A DNA stretch of 64,000 nucleotides from Commensalibacter intestini A911 (GCF_000231445.1 NZ_AGFR01000012.1:1-64000), one strand, 5' to 3'; positions 21,168 to 30,740 are shown, counted from the stretch's first letter. The notes: generated by a model not told the origin, from the sequence alone. Program-made: numbers and translations.

Positions 21168-21434
21168 ATGCCCGATCCTAAAAAAATGTTTGGTGATGCC
21201 TCTAAGGCTGCTGGCAGTGCGTTTTCTGTATTTAGTGGAATCAAAGAAGAAATCTCTGGCATTGTTAAAGGTCGCGTTGATGAAGTGTTATCCACATTAC
21301 ACCTTGTTCGCCGTGAAGAATTCGAGATTATTACCGAGATTGCTAGTCGCACACGTTCTGCTCAAGAAAAATTAGAAGAACAAGTCGAAAAACTTGAAGA
21401 ACGTCTTGCTGCACTTGAAGGTAAACAAAAATAG
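21168..21434 (+). CDS. UbiK/BMFP family coiled-coil protein
   Basis: An 88-residue protein with an amphipathic N-terminal helix (PKKMFGDASKAAGSAFSVF) and a C-terminal trimeric coiled coil (KLEEQVEKLEERLAALEGK). UbiK assists ubiquinone biosynthesis in E. coli; BMFP relatives also affect membranes. CAGGAG sits 9 bases before the ATG. Likely first gene of a unit with csaA. Confidence 0.88.
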   Translation: MPDPKKMFGDASKAAGSAFSVFSGIKEEISGIVKGRVDEVLSTLHLVRREEFEIITEIASRTRSAQEKLEEQVEKLEERLAALEGKQK

Positions 21435-21519
21435 ATAAAACTAGCTTTATATTTCTGTGATTTTATTGAAAAATAAAGGTAAGCCAGTCATACTATTTCT
21501 TTTTGAAAGGACTTTTCCA

Positions 21520-21852
21520 ATGGATCTCATTGAATGGAAAGACTTTGAAAAAATCGTCATGGTTGCTGGCACGATTATCAAAGTCGAAGATTTCCCAGAA
21601 GCTCGAAAACCTGCCTATAAAATATGGGTAGATTTCGGCGCTTATGGAGAACGCAAAACAAGCGCTCAAGTTGTTAGCCTTTATGCAAAAGAAGAACTTA
21701 TTGGTAAACAAATTATTGGCGTAATAAATTTCCCAGAAAAACAAATTGGCCCATTTAGATCGCAATTCTTATTAACTGGTTTTGAAACCGATCAAGGAAT
21801 AGTGATCTCCACAATTGAGCGCCCAGTGCCAAATGGCACAAAAATATCTTAA
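21520..21852 (+). CDS. csaA: CsaA-like tRNA-binding domain protein
   Basis: From the ATG at 21520 (AAAGGA at 9 bases) the protein has 110 residues and matches CsaA throughout: [45 protein letters not shown] and PVPNG at the end. CsaA is a dimeric OB-fold protein that binds tRNA and has chaperone or export-related activity in Bacillus. An upstream in-frame GTG (21457) would add 21 unconserved residues. Confidence 0.92.
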   Translation: MDLIEWKDFEKIVMVAGTIIKVEDFPEARKPAYKIWVDFGAYGERKTSAQVVSLYAKEELIGKQIIGVINFPEKQIGPFRSQFLLTGFETDQGIVISTIERPVPNGTKIS

Positions 21853-21944
21853 CGCCACATCTATTTCGTATTAACATTATACCCAGTAATGATTGTATTC
21901 ATATTACAAAGTAATTTAATTATTTATATTAAAGGACATTTTAG

Positions 21945-22742
21945 ATGACAAAACTTCCTTCTATTTTACTCATTGGCTGTGGTCATATGGGCAATGCGAT
22001 GTTGCAAGGATGGCTTAAAAAAGGATTAGAACCTTCTGTTGTTTTTGATCGTGTACCAGTAAACCTCCCTGCCCCTCATAAAGATGTCACTTCTGTTAAT
22101 GACATTCCAAAAGACTTTCGTCCAAAGGCAATCATTCTTGCAACCAAACCCGACCAAGCAGCAGAAATTATTCCTTCTTTGGCACCATTTGCAAAAGATG
22201 CTGTTATTTTATCAATCCTTGGTGGACGTAATTTAGATTGGTTAAAAGCTCAATTCGGCAAAGAACAAGCCATTATTCGTGTTATGCCAAATACTCCAGC
22301 AGAATTAGGCTTAGGAATGACCTCTGTTGTTCCTGATGATGCCGTGACCGAGGCTCAAAAACAACTTACCAATGATTTGCTACATGCTGTTGGCGAAGTT
22401 GCTTGGTTAGATTCTGAAAAAGATATGGATATCACCACCGCTATTGCTGGATGTGGCCCTGCTTATATCTTTCTTTTAGCTGAACTGCTACAAAAAATCG
22501 CTGAAGAAAAAGGACTATCTAAAGATTTAGCTCGTTTATTAGCAAGACAAACCGTTATTGGCTCTGCAGCATTATTGGGACATTCTAAACAAGAATCAGA
22601 AGCATTACGGAAAGCCGTTGCAACCCCCAATGGGATTACTGAACGTGCGATTAATGTGCTAATTGATTCAAAAGCTTGGCCTGAATCTTTGTCAAAAGCA
22701 ATTCAAGCTGCGGCTGAACGCTCAAAAGAAATGTCTTCCTAG
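21945..22742 (+). CDS. proC: Pyrroline-5-carboxylate reductase
   Basis: Final step of proline synthesis, reducing P5C with NAD(P)H. 265 residues with the Rossmann start LLIGCGHMGNAML, RVMPNTPAELGLGMT, and the family signature near AIAGCGPAYIFLLAELL. Preceded by AAAGGA and followed by its own terminator. Confidence 0.96.
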   Translation: MTKLPSILLIGCGHMGNAMLQGWLKKGLEPSVVFDRVPVNLPAPHKDVTSVNDIPKDFRPKAIILATKPDQAAEIIPSLAPFAKDAVILSILGGRNLDWLKAQFGKEQAIIRVMPNTPAELGLGMTSVVPDDAVTEAQKQLTNDLLHAVGEVAWLDSEKDMDITTAIAGCGPAYIFLLAELLQKIAEEKGLSKDLARLLARQTVIGSAALLGHSKQESEALRKAVATPNGITERAINVLIDSKAWPESLSKAIQAAAERSKEMSS

Positions 22743-22752
22743 GCTTTATCAT

Positions 22753-22785
22753 AAAGGCTTATTCATATAAATAAATAAGCCTTTT
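22753..22785 (+). terminator. Terminator of proC
   Basis: Perfect 11-bp stem (22753-22763 with 22774-22784), 10-base loop, then T-rich end. Confidence 0.85.
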
Positions 22786-22803
22786 AAATAATGGATATAA
22801 ATA

Positions 22804-23433
22804 ATGAATAACGAAGAAATTAACTTAAAACTCTTGAATAGTGCAATGGCTCTTGCTGCTGAACAAGGATGGAGCCGTATGTCTCTTGTCGAAGCTGCAC
22901 AACAAGCAGATATTCCTATACAAACAGCTCGTCAGAACTTTGCCTGTAAATCTTCGTTATTATTATATCTTAACCGCTTAGCTGATGAAGCTGCTTTAGA
23001 ACAATCTTATCAAGATCAACCTATAGCAGATTACTTATTTGACCTCTTTATGAGCCGATTTGATGTATTTCAAGAATATAGAGCAGGGTTTATTTCTGCG
23101 TTACATACACTCCCTTTTAACCCATCATTAACCTTAATAATGGGAATCGCAACGAAAAATAGTATGCGATGGATTGCCGAATCAGCGCAGATTAATACTT
23201 CAGGAATCAGAGGAATCGCCTGTATCAAAGGTCTAACCGCCATATGGGCGCTCAATATGCGTGTATGGATCAAGGATGATACCCAAGACTTATCCCAAAC
23301 CATGGCATCTTTAGATCAAACCATTAAAAAGGCTGGTAAATTTTCACCTTATTTTGTCGTGAGAAACAAAGAAAATACATCCGAAGAAACTTCTGAAAGT
23401 CAGGATGAATCTTTCATTTCTAAAAAAAATTAA
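22804..23433 (+). CDS. TetR-like/COQ9-like helix-turn-helix protein
   Basis: 209 residues. Residues about 8-55 form a TetR-type helix-turn-helix (LLNSAMALAAEQGWSRMSLVEAA then ADIPIQTARQNFACKS). The C-terminal part, with AIWALNMRVWIKDD and TMASLDQTIKKAG, resembles alphaproteobacterial COQ9-related proteins that share this fold. It may be a repressor or a lipid-binding ubiquinone factor; I cannot decide. The tail is Glu/Ser-rich. Located between proC and tRNA-Gln. Confidence 0.7.
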   Translation: MNNEEINLKLLNSAMALAAEQGWSRMSLVEAAQQADIPIQTARQNFACKSSLLLYLNRLADEAALEQSYQDQPIADYLFDLFMSRFDVFQEYRAGFISALHTLPFNPSLTLIMGIATKNSMRWIAESAQINTSGIRGIACIKGLTAIWALNMRVWIKDDTQDLSQTMASLDQTIKKAGKFSPYFVVRNKENTSEETSESQDESFISKKN

Positions 23434-23499
23434 AAAAAATGTATTTTTCCTCTTTACGAAACCAAAGAAGTTGTCTAAAAGATGCTTCATAACCAACGT

Positions 23500-23574
23500 T
23501 GGGGTGTAGCCAAGCGGTAAGGCAGCGGATTTTGATTCCGCCATGCGGAGGTTCGAATCCTCCCACCCCAGCCA
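23500..23574 (+). tRNA. tRNA-Gln (anticodon TTG)
   Basis: 75 nt with a complete cloverleaf. Acceptor stem TGGGGTG/CACCCCA, D-arm TAGCCAAGCGGTAAGGC, anticodon stem GCGGA/TCCGC with loop TTTTGAT (anticodon TTG), T-arm with GGTTCGAATCC, discriminator G and an encoded CCA (23572-23574). Confidence 0.97.
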
Positions 23575-23707
23575 TATTTTCCCATTGTAATTTAATAACT
23601 ATTACTCGTCATCATTAAAAATACATTATTTATTTAATGCTGTATTGTGGGCATTTTCTGTTATAAAAGTAATATATTTTTAACTTTAGCAGCTTTCATA
23701 GATAATA

Positions 23708-24499
23708 TTGCATTCATTTCCTAAAAAATTTAATTTTATCTATCAAAATCATCAAATCCCATGTGAGCTCTATCCTCCACATCATTTGACGAAAAAGCGT
23801 AAAATTTCAATCTCACTAACTCATGATATGATTTTAAAAATCCGAGCGCCAAAGCAAACTGCTCATAAAGATATTATGACTATTTTGGAAAAGCATGGGA
23901 GTTGGATTAGTCAGCAGATCGATAAAAGACACGCGAAACAAACACACTCTAAACCTCTTCAATATACACAAGGTGAAGAGCATCTCTTTATTGGACACTC
24001 TTATCCTTTAGAGATTGAAGAAAATATCCATAAAAAACAAAATATCCAAATTATCAATCAAAAATTACACATAACGCTTCACCATACCCCCCCTTTGAAG
24101 GTCTTTGCTCTTTTAGATAGTTGGTATCGTTTCCAAGCATTAGAACTTTTTTCAAAGCGTATTATGCAAATGCACTCTGTTATACCTTGGATAGATTGGG
24201 AAAATTGCCCTCCACTCCTCCGCATTAAAAAGATGACCAGCCGATGGGGGAGCTATATGCATCGTGATACAGGTATTGTTACTCTGAATCAGCATCTAAT
24301 CAAAGCCCCTTTACATTGCATTAATTATGTCATTTTACATGAATTATGCCACGCAAAAGAGCCAAATCATAGTAAACGATTTTATGCACTCATCGCGCCA
24401 ATTATGCCACATTGGAAAAGCCATCAATCACAACTTCAGCAACAATATGGGGCACTCCTTCACACTCCAACACCTACAGAAAACTCTTCTCAATCATAA
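23708..24499 (+). CDS. YgjP/DUF45-type M48-like metallopeptidase
   Basis: 263 residues. The zinc-protease motif is ILHELCHAKEPNHSKRFY (HExxH plus third His), with the preceding TSRWGSY and WIDWENCPP typical of the YgjP/SprT-like family. In that family the function is poorly known; an association with type I restriction genes exists in some genomes but none is seen here. The TTG start at 23708 has no clear Shine-Dalgarno, so the exact N-terminus is uncertain. Confidence 0.85.
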   Translation: MHSFPKKFNFIYQNHQIPCELYPPHHLTKKRKISISLTHDMILKIRAPKQTAHKDIMTILEKHGSWISQQIDKRHAKQTHSKPLQYTQGEEHLFIGHSYPLEIEENIHKKQNIQIINQKLHITLHHTPPLKVFALLDSWYRFQALELFSKRIMQMHSVIPWIDWENCPPLLRIKKMTSRWGSYMHRDTGIVTLNQHLIKAPLHCINYVILHELCHAKEPNHSKRFYALIAPIMPHWKSHQSQLQQQYGALLHTPTPTENSSQS

Positions 24500-24610
24500 A
24501 ATAATTAAAGCACAGTAAATTCAAACCGATTTTACTAATGCTATGACAAAATGGCTGCAATCATAAAAATATCAATTTGATACATTATTTAGTTATGTAA
24601 TTTTAAATTT

Positions 24611-24658
24611 ATACTATATATAGTGTTATTATCATATTTATATCAGAATATATAAAAC
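24611..24658 (+). promoter_or_regulatory. Candidate tandem NrdR boxes upstream of nrdDG
   Basis: 24611-24626 reads ATACTATATATAGTGT, one mismatch from the NrdR box consensus acaCwAtATaTwGtgt. A weaker second copy lies at 24643-24658 (TCAGAATATATAAAAC), exactly 32 bp downstream, the usual three-turn spacing of NrdR box pairs. The first box overlaps a TATACT hexamer that could be the -10. NrdR represses ribonucleotide reductase genes when dATP is high. Confidence 0.75.
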
Positions 24659-24685
24659 GTTATTTGATATTTGAGGGAGTATATC

Positions 24686-26821
24686 TTGCAAGTTTTTAAA
24701 CGTGATGGCACGATCGCACCATTCGACATTCAGAAAATCATCACTGCTTGTCAAAAAGCAGCCATTGCGGCAGCCATTGAAAATCCTCAGACACTCGCCC
24801 TTACTGTAGCAACAGAGGTGGAAGAAGAATGCAAAAAATTTGAGGATACACTCCTAAATATTCCTAAAATTCAACTTTTTGTTGAAAATGCTTTAATGCG
24901 TTCATATCCAGAAGTTGCACGTCATTATATTGAATACCGCCATGATCGTGATAGCATCCGTGTCAAAGGGTCTATTCTACACTCACAACTCATGGGGTTA
25001 GTAGACAAAACAAACGAAGATATTGTTACAGAAAACGCCAATAAAGATGCGAATGTTTTTCCTGTCATGCGTGACCTAATGGCTGGGATAATCTCAAAAC
25101 AATTTGCCAGTAATTTTCTTTCAAAAGATATTTTACAAGCTCATCTGAACGGCGACATCCACTATCATGACTTGGATTACTCCCCTTTCCTACCTTTTAC
25201 CAATTGTTGCTTGGTTGATTTAAAAGGAATGTTAGAACAGGGATTCCATTTAGGAAATGCTGGCATTGAAAGTCCTCGCTCTATTGGGGTAGCCTGTGCT
25301 GTTACCTCACAAATCATCGCACAAGTCGCCAGCCATCAATATGGCGGAACTACCATCCCCAATATTGATCAAACATTGGCACCTTATGTAGACAAAAGCT
25401 ATCAAAAGAATTTAAAGATCGCTCATGAATATTCTATTCCAGAAGCTGAGCGTTATGCACGTGAACGCACAGAAAAAGAAACCTATGATGGTATTCAAGC
25501 ATGCGAGTATGAAATCAACACCCTTTTTAGCTCCAATGGTCAACAACCTTTTGTTACTTTCTCATTCGGGATGGGAACGAGTTGGCAAGAAAAAGCAGTT
25601 CAACGTTCGATCTTACAAGTTCGTATTAAAGGTATTGGGAAAGAAGGAATTACGCCTGTTTTTCCTAAGCTTGTTTTTTTCATTGAAGATGGATTAAATT
25701 TAAAAGCAAGCGATCCAAACTACGATATAAAACAACTCGCCCTCGAATGTGCTTCCAAACGGATGTATCCAGATATTATTTCAGCCAAATTAAACCGCGA
25801 ATTGACGGGATCTTCGGAACCTGTTTCACCAATGGGCTGCCGCAGTTTCCTTGCTGTTTGGAAAGATCATGATGGTCAAGAACAACTGGCTGGTCGTAAT
25901 AATCTAGGTGTTGTGAGTATTAATTTGCCTCGTATCGCCATTGAAGCAATGCAAGATGAAAATCGTTTTTTCAAGATTTTAGATGAACGTCTAGAACTAT
26001 CCTTGAGAGCACTCATGACTCGCATTGATCGCCTAAAGGGAGTCAAAGCAAATATTGCTCCGATTTTATATACAGAAGGTGCTTTTGGTGTTCGTCTTCA
26101 AACTGATGATGAAATTACCGAGCTTTTTAAAAATGGCAGAGCCTCTATCTCATTAGGATATATCGGCTTACATGAAGTGGGCATCTTAATGTTTGATGGA
26201 ACACATCCTTTTGGAAACAAAGAAGCTCAAAATTTTTTACATCGCGTTGTCGATTATCTTGCTGCTGCGACTTCTCGTTGGAAAGCGGAAACTGGTTGGG
26301 GGTTCTCGCTGTATTCTACACCAAGTGAATCTCTTTGTAATCGGTTTTGTAAACTCGATATTGAGAAATATGGTCAAATTAAACAAGTGACAGACAAAGG
26401 ATATTATACCAACTCATTTCACTTAGATGTGGCTAGAAAAGTTAATCCATTTGAAAAAATCGAATTCGAAAAAGGTTTTGCTCAATCTGCCTCTGGTGGA
26501 CATATTACTTATGTCGAACTCCCCAATATGCGTCATAATTTAAAAGCACTAGAACGTATATGGGATTATGCGATCGAGAATGTTCCTTATTTTGGAACCA
26601 ATACGCCTGTTGATTCCTGTGGAAAATGTGGCTTCATGGGAGAGACAAAAGCAACGCCTGAAGGATTTACCTGCCCAGACTGTGGAAATAATGACAGTGC
26701 AAGCCTTTCTGTTACCAGACGTGTCTGTGGTTATCTTGGCAGCCCCAATGCGCGCCCATTTAATGCAGGAAAACAAAAAGAAGTCATCCGTCGTACCAAA
26801 CATCTTGAGACCCAAGAATGA
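24686..26821 (+). CDS. nrdD: Anaerobic (class III) ribonucleoside-triphosphate reductase
   Basis: Reduces NTPs to dNTPs without oxygen, using a glycyl radical. I choose TTG at 24686 because GAGGGAG lies 7-8 bases upstream; this gives 711 residues starting MQVFKRDG. Residues 1-90 are an ATP cone. The core includes DIHYHDLDYSPF and CCLVDL; the zinc site CGKCGF...CPDCG and the radical loop RRVCGYLG (Gly about 682) are intact near the C-terminus. Overlaps nrdG by 4 bp (ATGA). Preceded by candidate NrdR boxes. Confidence 0.96.
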   Translation: MQVFKRDGTIAPFDIQKIITACQKAAIAAAIENPQTLALTVATEVEEECKKFEDTLLNIPKIQLFVENALMRSYPEVARHYIEYRHDRDSIRVKGSILHSQLMGLVDKTNEDIVTENANKDANVFPVMRDLMAGIISKQFASNFLSKDILQAHLNGDIHYHDLDYSPFLPFTNCCLVDLKGMLEQGFHLGNAGIESPRSIGVACAVTSQIIAQVASHQYGGTTIPNIDQTLAPYVDKSYQKNLKIAHEYSIPEAERYARERTEKETYDGIQACEYEINTLFSSNGQQPFVTFSFGMGTSWQEKAVQRSILQVRIKGIGKEGITPVFPKLVFFIEDGLNLKASDPNYDIKQLALECASKRMYPDIISAKLNRELTGSSEPVSPMGCRSFLAVWKDHDGQEQLAGRNNLGVVSINLPRIAIEAMQDENRFFKILDERLELSLRALMTRIDRLKGVKANIAPILYTEGAFGVRLQTDDEITELFKNGRASISLGYIGLHEVGILMFDGTHPFGNKEAQNFLHRVVDYLAAATSRWKAETGWGFSLYSTPSESLCNRFCKLDIEKYGQIKQVTDKGYYTNSFHLDVARKVNPFEKIEFEKGFAQSASGGHITYVELPNMRHNLKALERIWDYAIENVPYFGTNTPVDSCGKCGFMGETKATPEGFTCPDCGNNDSASLSVTRRVCGYLGSPNARPFNAGKQKEVIRRTKHLETQE

Positions 26822-27282
26822 ATTATGATCGCTACTATACTTGTGATGTTGTCAATGGCGAAGGGCTGCGTGTGACATTATTCGTGACAGGTTGTGCGCA
26901 TGCATGCCCAGGATGTTATAATATCTCTTGTTGGAAGCGATTATCTGGTAAAGCCTTCACTTCTGAAGTTCGAGAACAACTCATTGAGTTATGTAAAAAT
27001 CATGATGGATTAAGTCTGAGTGGTGGCGATCCGTTACTTCCTGCTAATCGTGAGGAAATAAGAGAACTTTGTTTTTTATTCAAACAACGTTATCCTGAAA
27101 AAGATATTTGGATGTGGACGGGGTATTTATATGAGGATATTCAACATCTGGAATTGCTAAACTACGTAGATGTGCTAATCGATGGCCCTTATATCAAAGA
27201 GTTAACAACGACTTTACCGTGGAGAGGCTCTAGTAATCAACGTCTTATTCGGTTAAACAAAGATTTAGTTACTATGTCTTAA
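26818..27282 (+). CDS. nrdG: Anaerobic ribonucleotide reductase activating protein
   Basis: Radical-SAM activase of 154 residues that makes the glycyl radical on NrdD. The [4Fe-4S] motif is CAHACPGC (CX3CX2C, about residues 25-32), followed by SLSGGDPLLP and YLYEDI. The start codon overlaps the nrdD stop, so the two are coupled. Confidence 0.96.
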   Translation: MNYDRYYTCDVVNGEGLRVTLFVTGCAHACPGCYNISCWKRLSGKAFTSEVREQLIELCKNHDGLSLSGGDPLLPANREEIRELCFLFKQRYPEKDIWMWTGYLYEDIQHLELLNYVDVLIDGPYIKELTTTLPWRGSSNQRLIRLNKDLVTMS

Positions 27283-27319
27283 CGGAATTATTTATTTTAT
27301 TAGTGGTGTAAATGAGCCC

Positions 27320-29044
27320 ATGAAAGTTAATTTGAAATTTAAAAATATATTTCAACTCCCCGCAGGAATTCGTTCTTTACGCCTTCTAACTCCCTCAATC
27401 GCACTGAGTGATATTTCTGCAGGAATCTTGGTTTCCAGTGTGGCCATTCCTGTAGGGTTGGCTTATGCAAATTTAATGGGCGTACCAGTAATTATCGGGT
27501 TATATGCCTGTATTATTCCTGTATTCATTTACGCACTCTTTGGCTCTTCTCCTTTTTTAATGGTTGGCCCAGACACCGCGGTCAGTAATATCGTAGGTGT
27601 CAGCCTCACCGCGTTTGGATTAGCTTCTCCTGACCAACGTATTCAAGGAGCCGCCGCCATTGCCATCGGGGTCGGTGTTGTCAGCATTATTGCTGGCAAA
27701 TTAAAACTAGGTTTTATTGCTAATTTCTTATCTCGTCCTATTTTAACAGGATATCTCGCTGGAATTGGTATCCAACTGATGCTGTCACAAATTACTATTG
27801 TGACACGGATTTATACACCTCCTGGTAATTTCTTTGAACAAGCACTCTTTTTCTTCCATCATTTGTACGCGATCCACTGGATTACGTTTAGCCTAGCGAT
27901 TGTTTTCTTTATCTTCATCAGAGCTTGTATTTATTATAAACCTTCTATTCCTGCACCCGTTATTACCGTTATTGCCTCTATCTTACTCTCTTGGGGATTT
28001 GACCTCCAACAACATGGTGTTGTGACACTAGGTAAACTTCCTTCTGGATTGCCAAGCTTTCAAGTGCCTTCATTTAACTATCCTATTACCCAATTTATTG
28101 AAGCGGTTATTGCAATCACCCTTATCAGTTTCTCAAGTGGGATTATTACTGCACGAAGTTTTGCTGCCACCATTGGTAAACAAGTCGATGGCAATAAAGA
28201 ACTGGTCGGTTTTGGAATTGCGAATATATTCTCAGGATTATTTCACAGCTTTACCGTTACTGGGGCTGATTCAAGAACCGCTGTTGCGATTAATTCTGGA
28301 GGAAAAACATCCTTAGTCGGGATTAGCTCAGCCGTAACCATTGCCTTAATCATTACCTTTTTCGCACAACCGCTTAGCTTCCTACCTTCAGCAATCCTTA
28401 GCGTTATCTTAATCTCGACTGCAATTAATCTGATCGACTTTAAAACCTTTAAATTTCTTTTAAAAGTCAGTCGCCAAGAAGCTTTCTTCGTCTTATTAAC
28501 GATTATTGGTGTGTTATGGGTTGGCGTTTTACAAGGAATTATTATTGCTGTTTTCATCACCTTGCTTCATGGTTTGGCTCTTTCTGCAAAACCAAGAGAT
28601 TCTCAATTAGGCATGCTTCCTAATACCAAGGAGTTAGTCAACTTACATATGGAACCTACAGCCGTTCCTGTCCCTCACTGTATTATTTACTTATTTGAAG
28701 CTTCCATTGTCTTTTTCAATGAAAATTATTTCTGCAATCGTTGTGAAACGATTCTCAGGCAATATAAAGATCAGCCAATTCACTGGTTTATTTTAGATGC
28801 CTCTGTAATGACCAGAGGAGATGCCAGTACTTTATATTCATTAAATCAACTCTATGAGGCCCTACAAAGTCAAAATATACAACTCGTCATTGCCGATGGT
28901 CATTATGAGTTTAGAAATATTATCCATAAAAGTGCGTTAATTAACAAAATTGCTGGTAGAAAAATCTATGACTCTGTCGAAATTGCACTAGAAGAAATAA
29001 CCAACTTATCCCATCCACCTATGGAACCCATGACCGATGCCTAA
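27320..29044 (+). CDS. SulP family anion transporter with STAS domain
   Basis: 574 residues. About eleven or twelve membrane segments cover residues 20-415, beginning with the SulP signature region DISAGILVSSVAIPVGLAYA and GPDTAVSNIVG. A cytoplasmic STAS domain occupies about 435-560 (HWFILDASVMTRGDAST). The substrate may be sulfate, bicarbonate or a dicarboxylate; not decidable. It starts 37 bp after nrdG and overlaps the next gene by 8 bp, so it may be in the nrdDG transcript. Confidence 0.9.
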   Translation: MKVNLKFKNIFQLPAGIRSLRLLTPSIALSDISAGILVSSVAIPVGLAYANLMGVPVIIGLYACIIPVFIYALFGSSPFLMVGPDTAVSNIVGVSLTAFGLASPDQRIQGAAAIAIGVGVVSIIAGKLKLGFIANFLSRPILTGYLAGIGIQLMLSQITIVTRIYTPPGNFFEQALFFFHHLYAIHWITFSLAIVFFIFIRACIYYKPSIPAPVITVIASILLSWGFDLQQHGVVTLGKLPSGLPSFQVPSFNYPITQFIEAVIAITLISFSSGIITARSFAATIGKQVDGNKELVGFGIANIFSGLFHSFTVTGADSRTAVAINSGGKTSLVGISSAVTIALIITFFAQPLSFLPSAILSVILISTAINLIDFKTFKFLLKVSRQEAFFVLLTIIGVLWVGVLQGIIIAVFITLLHGLALSAKPRDSQLGMLPNTKELVNLHMEPTAVPVPHCIIYLFEASIVFFNENYFCNRCETILRQYKDQPIHWFILDASVMTRGDASTLYSLNQLYEALQSQNIQLVIADGHYEFRNIIHKSALINKIAGRKIYDSVEIALEEITNLSHPPMEPMTDA

Positions 29045-29951
29045 AAAGATATGTCTTTTTGCACATTATACCCACTCAGATACATTACCCAACGACGTTC
29101 AGCATTACTTAAAAGCTTTATACGATTGTGGGTGGGAAACACACCTAGCTTTATCTGGGCAAAAGAGTTTATCTCTGGATACAGACAATTTTTGTAAACA
29201 ACATAACATCACTCCACATCTGCGTTCGAATGAGGGATTAGACTTTGGAGCATGGCAAGAGTTAATGCATAAAGGAGTCACTCAAAACGCAGATCATATT
29301 TTACTAACCAATGATAGCGTTTTTGGCCCTTTATACCCCATGGATTCTATTTTTGCAGAAAGACTTAGCAAATCCATTGATGTATGGGGCATGGCTGAAA
29401 CGTTAGAAGTCAACTGGCATCTACAGTCTTGGTTTCTTTGCTTTACAAACAACGCGTTCCATCATGAAAAAATCCAAGATCTCCTTAATCTGCCATTTAA
29501 AGAAATGCCAAAACCAGAAATCATCCAAAAAGGAGAGTTAGGACTGGGAAGGTTATTACAACAAATCCCTAACTTCAAATGTGCTGGACAATGGTCAAAG
29601 CTTCAAAAATATCCATTGAGAGATCCTCGACAAACCAATCCTATGCATCTGGATTGGCATAGTGTTATCGCATCTGGGAAAGTGCCTTTTATTAAAAAAG
29701 AAGTCATCCGTGATAATTACTATGGGTTATTTTGGCTGAATTACTACCGTAAACTACTAAAAAATAACGTCTATTTTTCTTTGGAATATATTGATGACTA
29801 TTTAAAGCAGTTTCCTCATCGCCCTTTACCTGTCGTACCAAAGTGGAAACGCTTTTTATACTTATTCAGCACATATGACACAAAACTCGCTTGGCAATAT
29901 TTCATCAGACATGGAATCTCATGCCCAATCATTGAACCACCTGAAAAATAA
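29037..29951 (+). CDS. RgpF-like rhamnan/polysaccharide synthesis protein
   Basis: 304 residues of the RgpF family (PF05045). Motifs are CLFAHYTHSDTLPNDV at the start, SNEGLDFGAWQELM, and LLTNDSVFGPLYPM, all typical of proteins that extend rhamnose or other surface glycans. Acceptor and sugar unknown. It overlaps the SulP gene by 8 bp and converges with the Tae4-like gene 18 bp away. It begins the glycan-rich part of the window. Confidence 0.85.
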   Translation: MPKKICLFAHYTHSDTLPNDVQHYLKALYDCGWETHLALSGQKSLSLDTDNFCKQHNITPHLRSNEGLDFGAWQELMHKGVTQNADHILLTNDSVFGPLYPMDSIFAERLSKSIDVWGMAETLEVNWHLQSWFLCFTNNAFHHEKIQDLLNLPFKEMPKPEIIQKGELGLGRLLQQIPNFKCAGQWSKLQKYPLRDPRQTNPMHLDWHSVIASGKVPFIKKEVIRDNYYGLFWLNYYRKLLKNNVYFSLEYIDDYLKQFPHRPLPVVPKWKRFLYLFSTYDTKLAWQYFIRHGISCPIIEPPEK

Positions 29952-29969
29952 TTAAAAATACAAAGAGAA

Positions 29970-30650
29970 TTATTTAACTTCAAAAAAGATAATTTTCTTT
30001 GAATCTGCTAAATTGGGCAAAACACCAATACCATAATAAGTTCCACCATTATAAATTCCCCACCCTCCAAAAGCAAAACGGGAAAAATTAGCTAAAATAC
30101 CGAAAGTGCCATCAATACTAAAGCTCGGTGATGGATAGGGAAAACGACTTTTGTTCCATAAATCAATATGCCCGCCATTTTGATTTTTTCCCCAATAGCT
30201 AGAAAAAGCAATAATCCCTGTTCGACCATAAACTTTATTTTTCCAATCTCTACCCGTAATATTTTCTGGTTTACCGAGACCACAAAAAGGATATTGCGTT
30301 AACCACGTTGCCATTTCATCGGCACGCGTTGCAACAGGTAACCCTTCAAGAATAATCCTCCCTAATGTTTGCCGTCCAGTAGCAGGCTTTACAGTTGTCT
30401 GAGAAAAAGATTTCATGGTTATTCCCACACGATGCAAGGTCACACTTAACCGAATGGCGCATTGATAAAAATACTCAGGTGCAGGATTGCCTGTTTCTGC
30501 ATTCTTCCATAAATCTGCAAACTTAATACAGCGAGGAAACTGAGTAGACATAGTCGATGCAGAAGGATTCTTTTCAGCCCCTAAACTAGGGTCATTAAAA
30601 AAGAAAATAGCAAAAGAACAAATTAAACCTACATGTATCTTTTGCTGCAT
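29970..30650 (-). CDS. Tae4-like peptidoglycan amidase with N-terminal signal peptide
   Basis: 226 residues. The catalytic pair of the Tae4 (type VI amidase effector 4) family can be seen: Cys64 in YQCAIRLSVTLHRVG and His161 in GGHIDLWN, with Asp163 as likely third residue. Tae4 enzymes cut the D-Glu-mDAP bond. Unlike classic Tae4 effectors, this one has a hydrophobic N-terminus (residues 5-24, ending SLGA) like a Sec signal, and the ATG is well placed behind AGGA. No Tai4-like immunity gene or type VI gene is adjacent. It may be a housekeeping or competitor-directed secreted hydrolase; that is inference. Confidence 0.75.
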   Translation of the reverse strand: MQQKIHVGLICSFAIFFFNDPSLGAEKNPSASTMSTQFPRCIKFADLWKNAETGNPAPEYFYQCAIRLSVTLHRVGITMKSFSQTTVKPATGRQTLGRIILEGLPVATRADEMATWLTQYPFCGLGKPENITGRDWKNKVYGRTGIIAFSSYWGKNQNGGHIDLWNKSRFPYPSPSFSIDGTFGILANFSRFAFGGWGIYNGGTYYGIGVLPNLADSKKIIFFEVK

Positions 30651-30740
30651 ATTACTATCTTCCTAAATATATAAAGACATCGAACACAAGAAATAAATTA
30701 AAATAATTTAAAGATTTCTTTGTCACTCAATACCTTTGAC

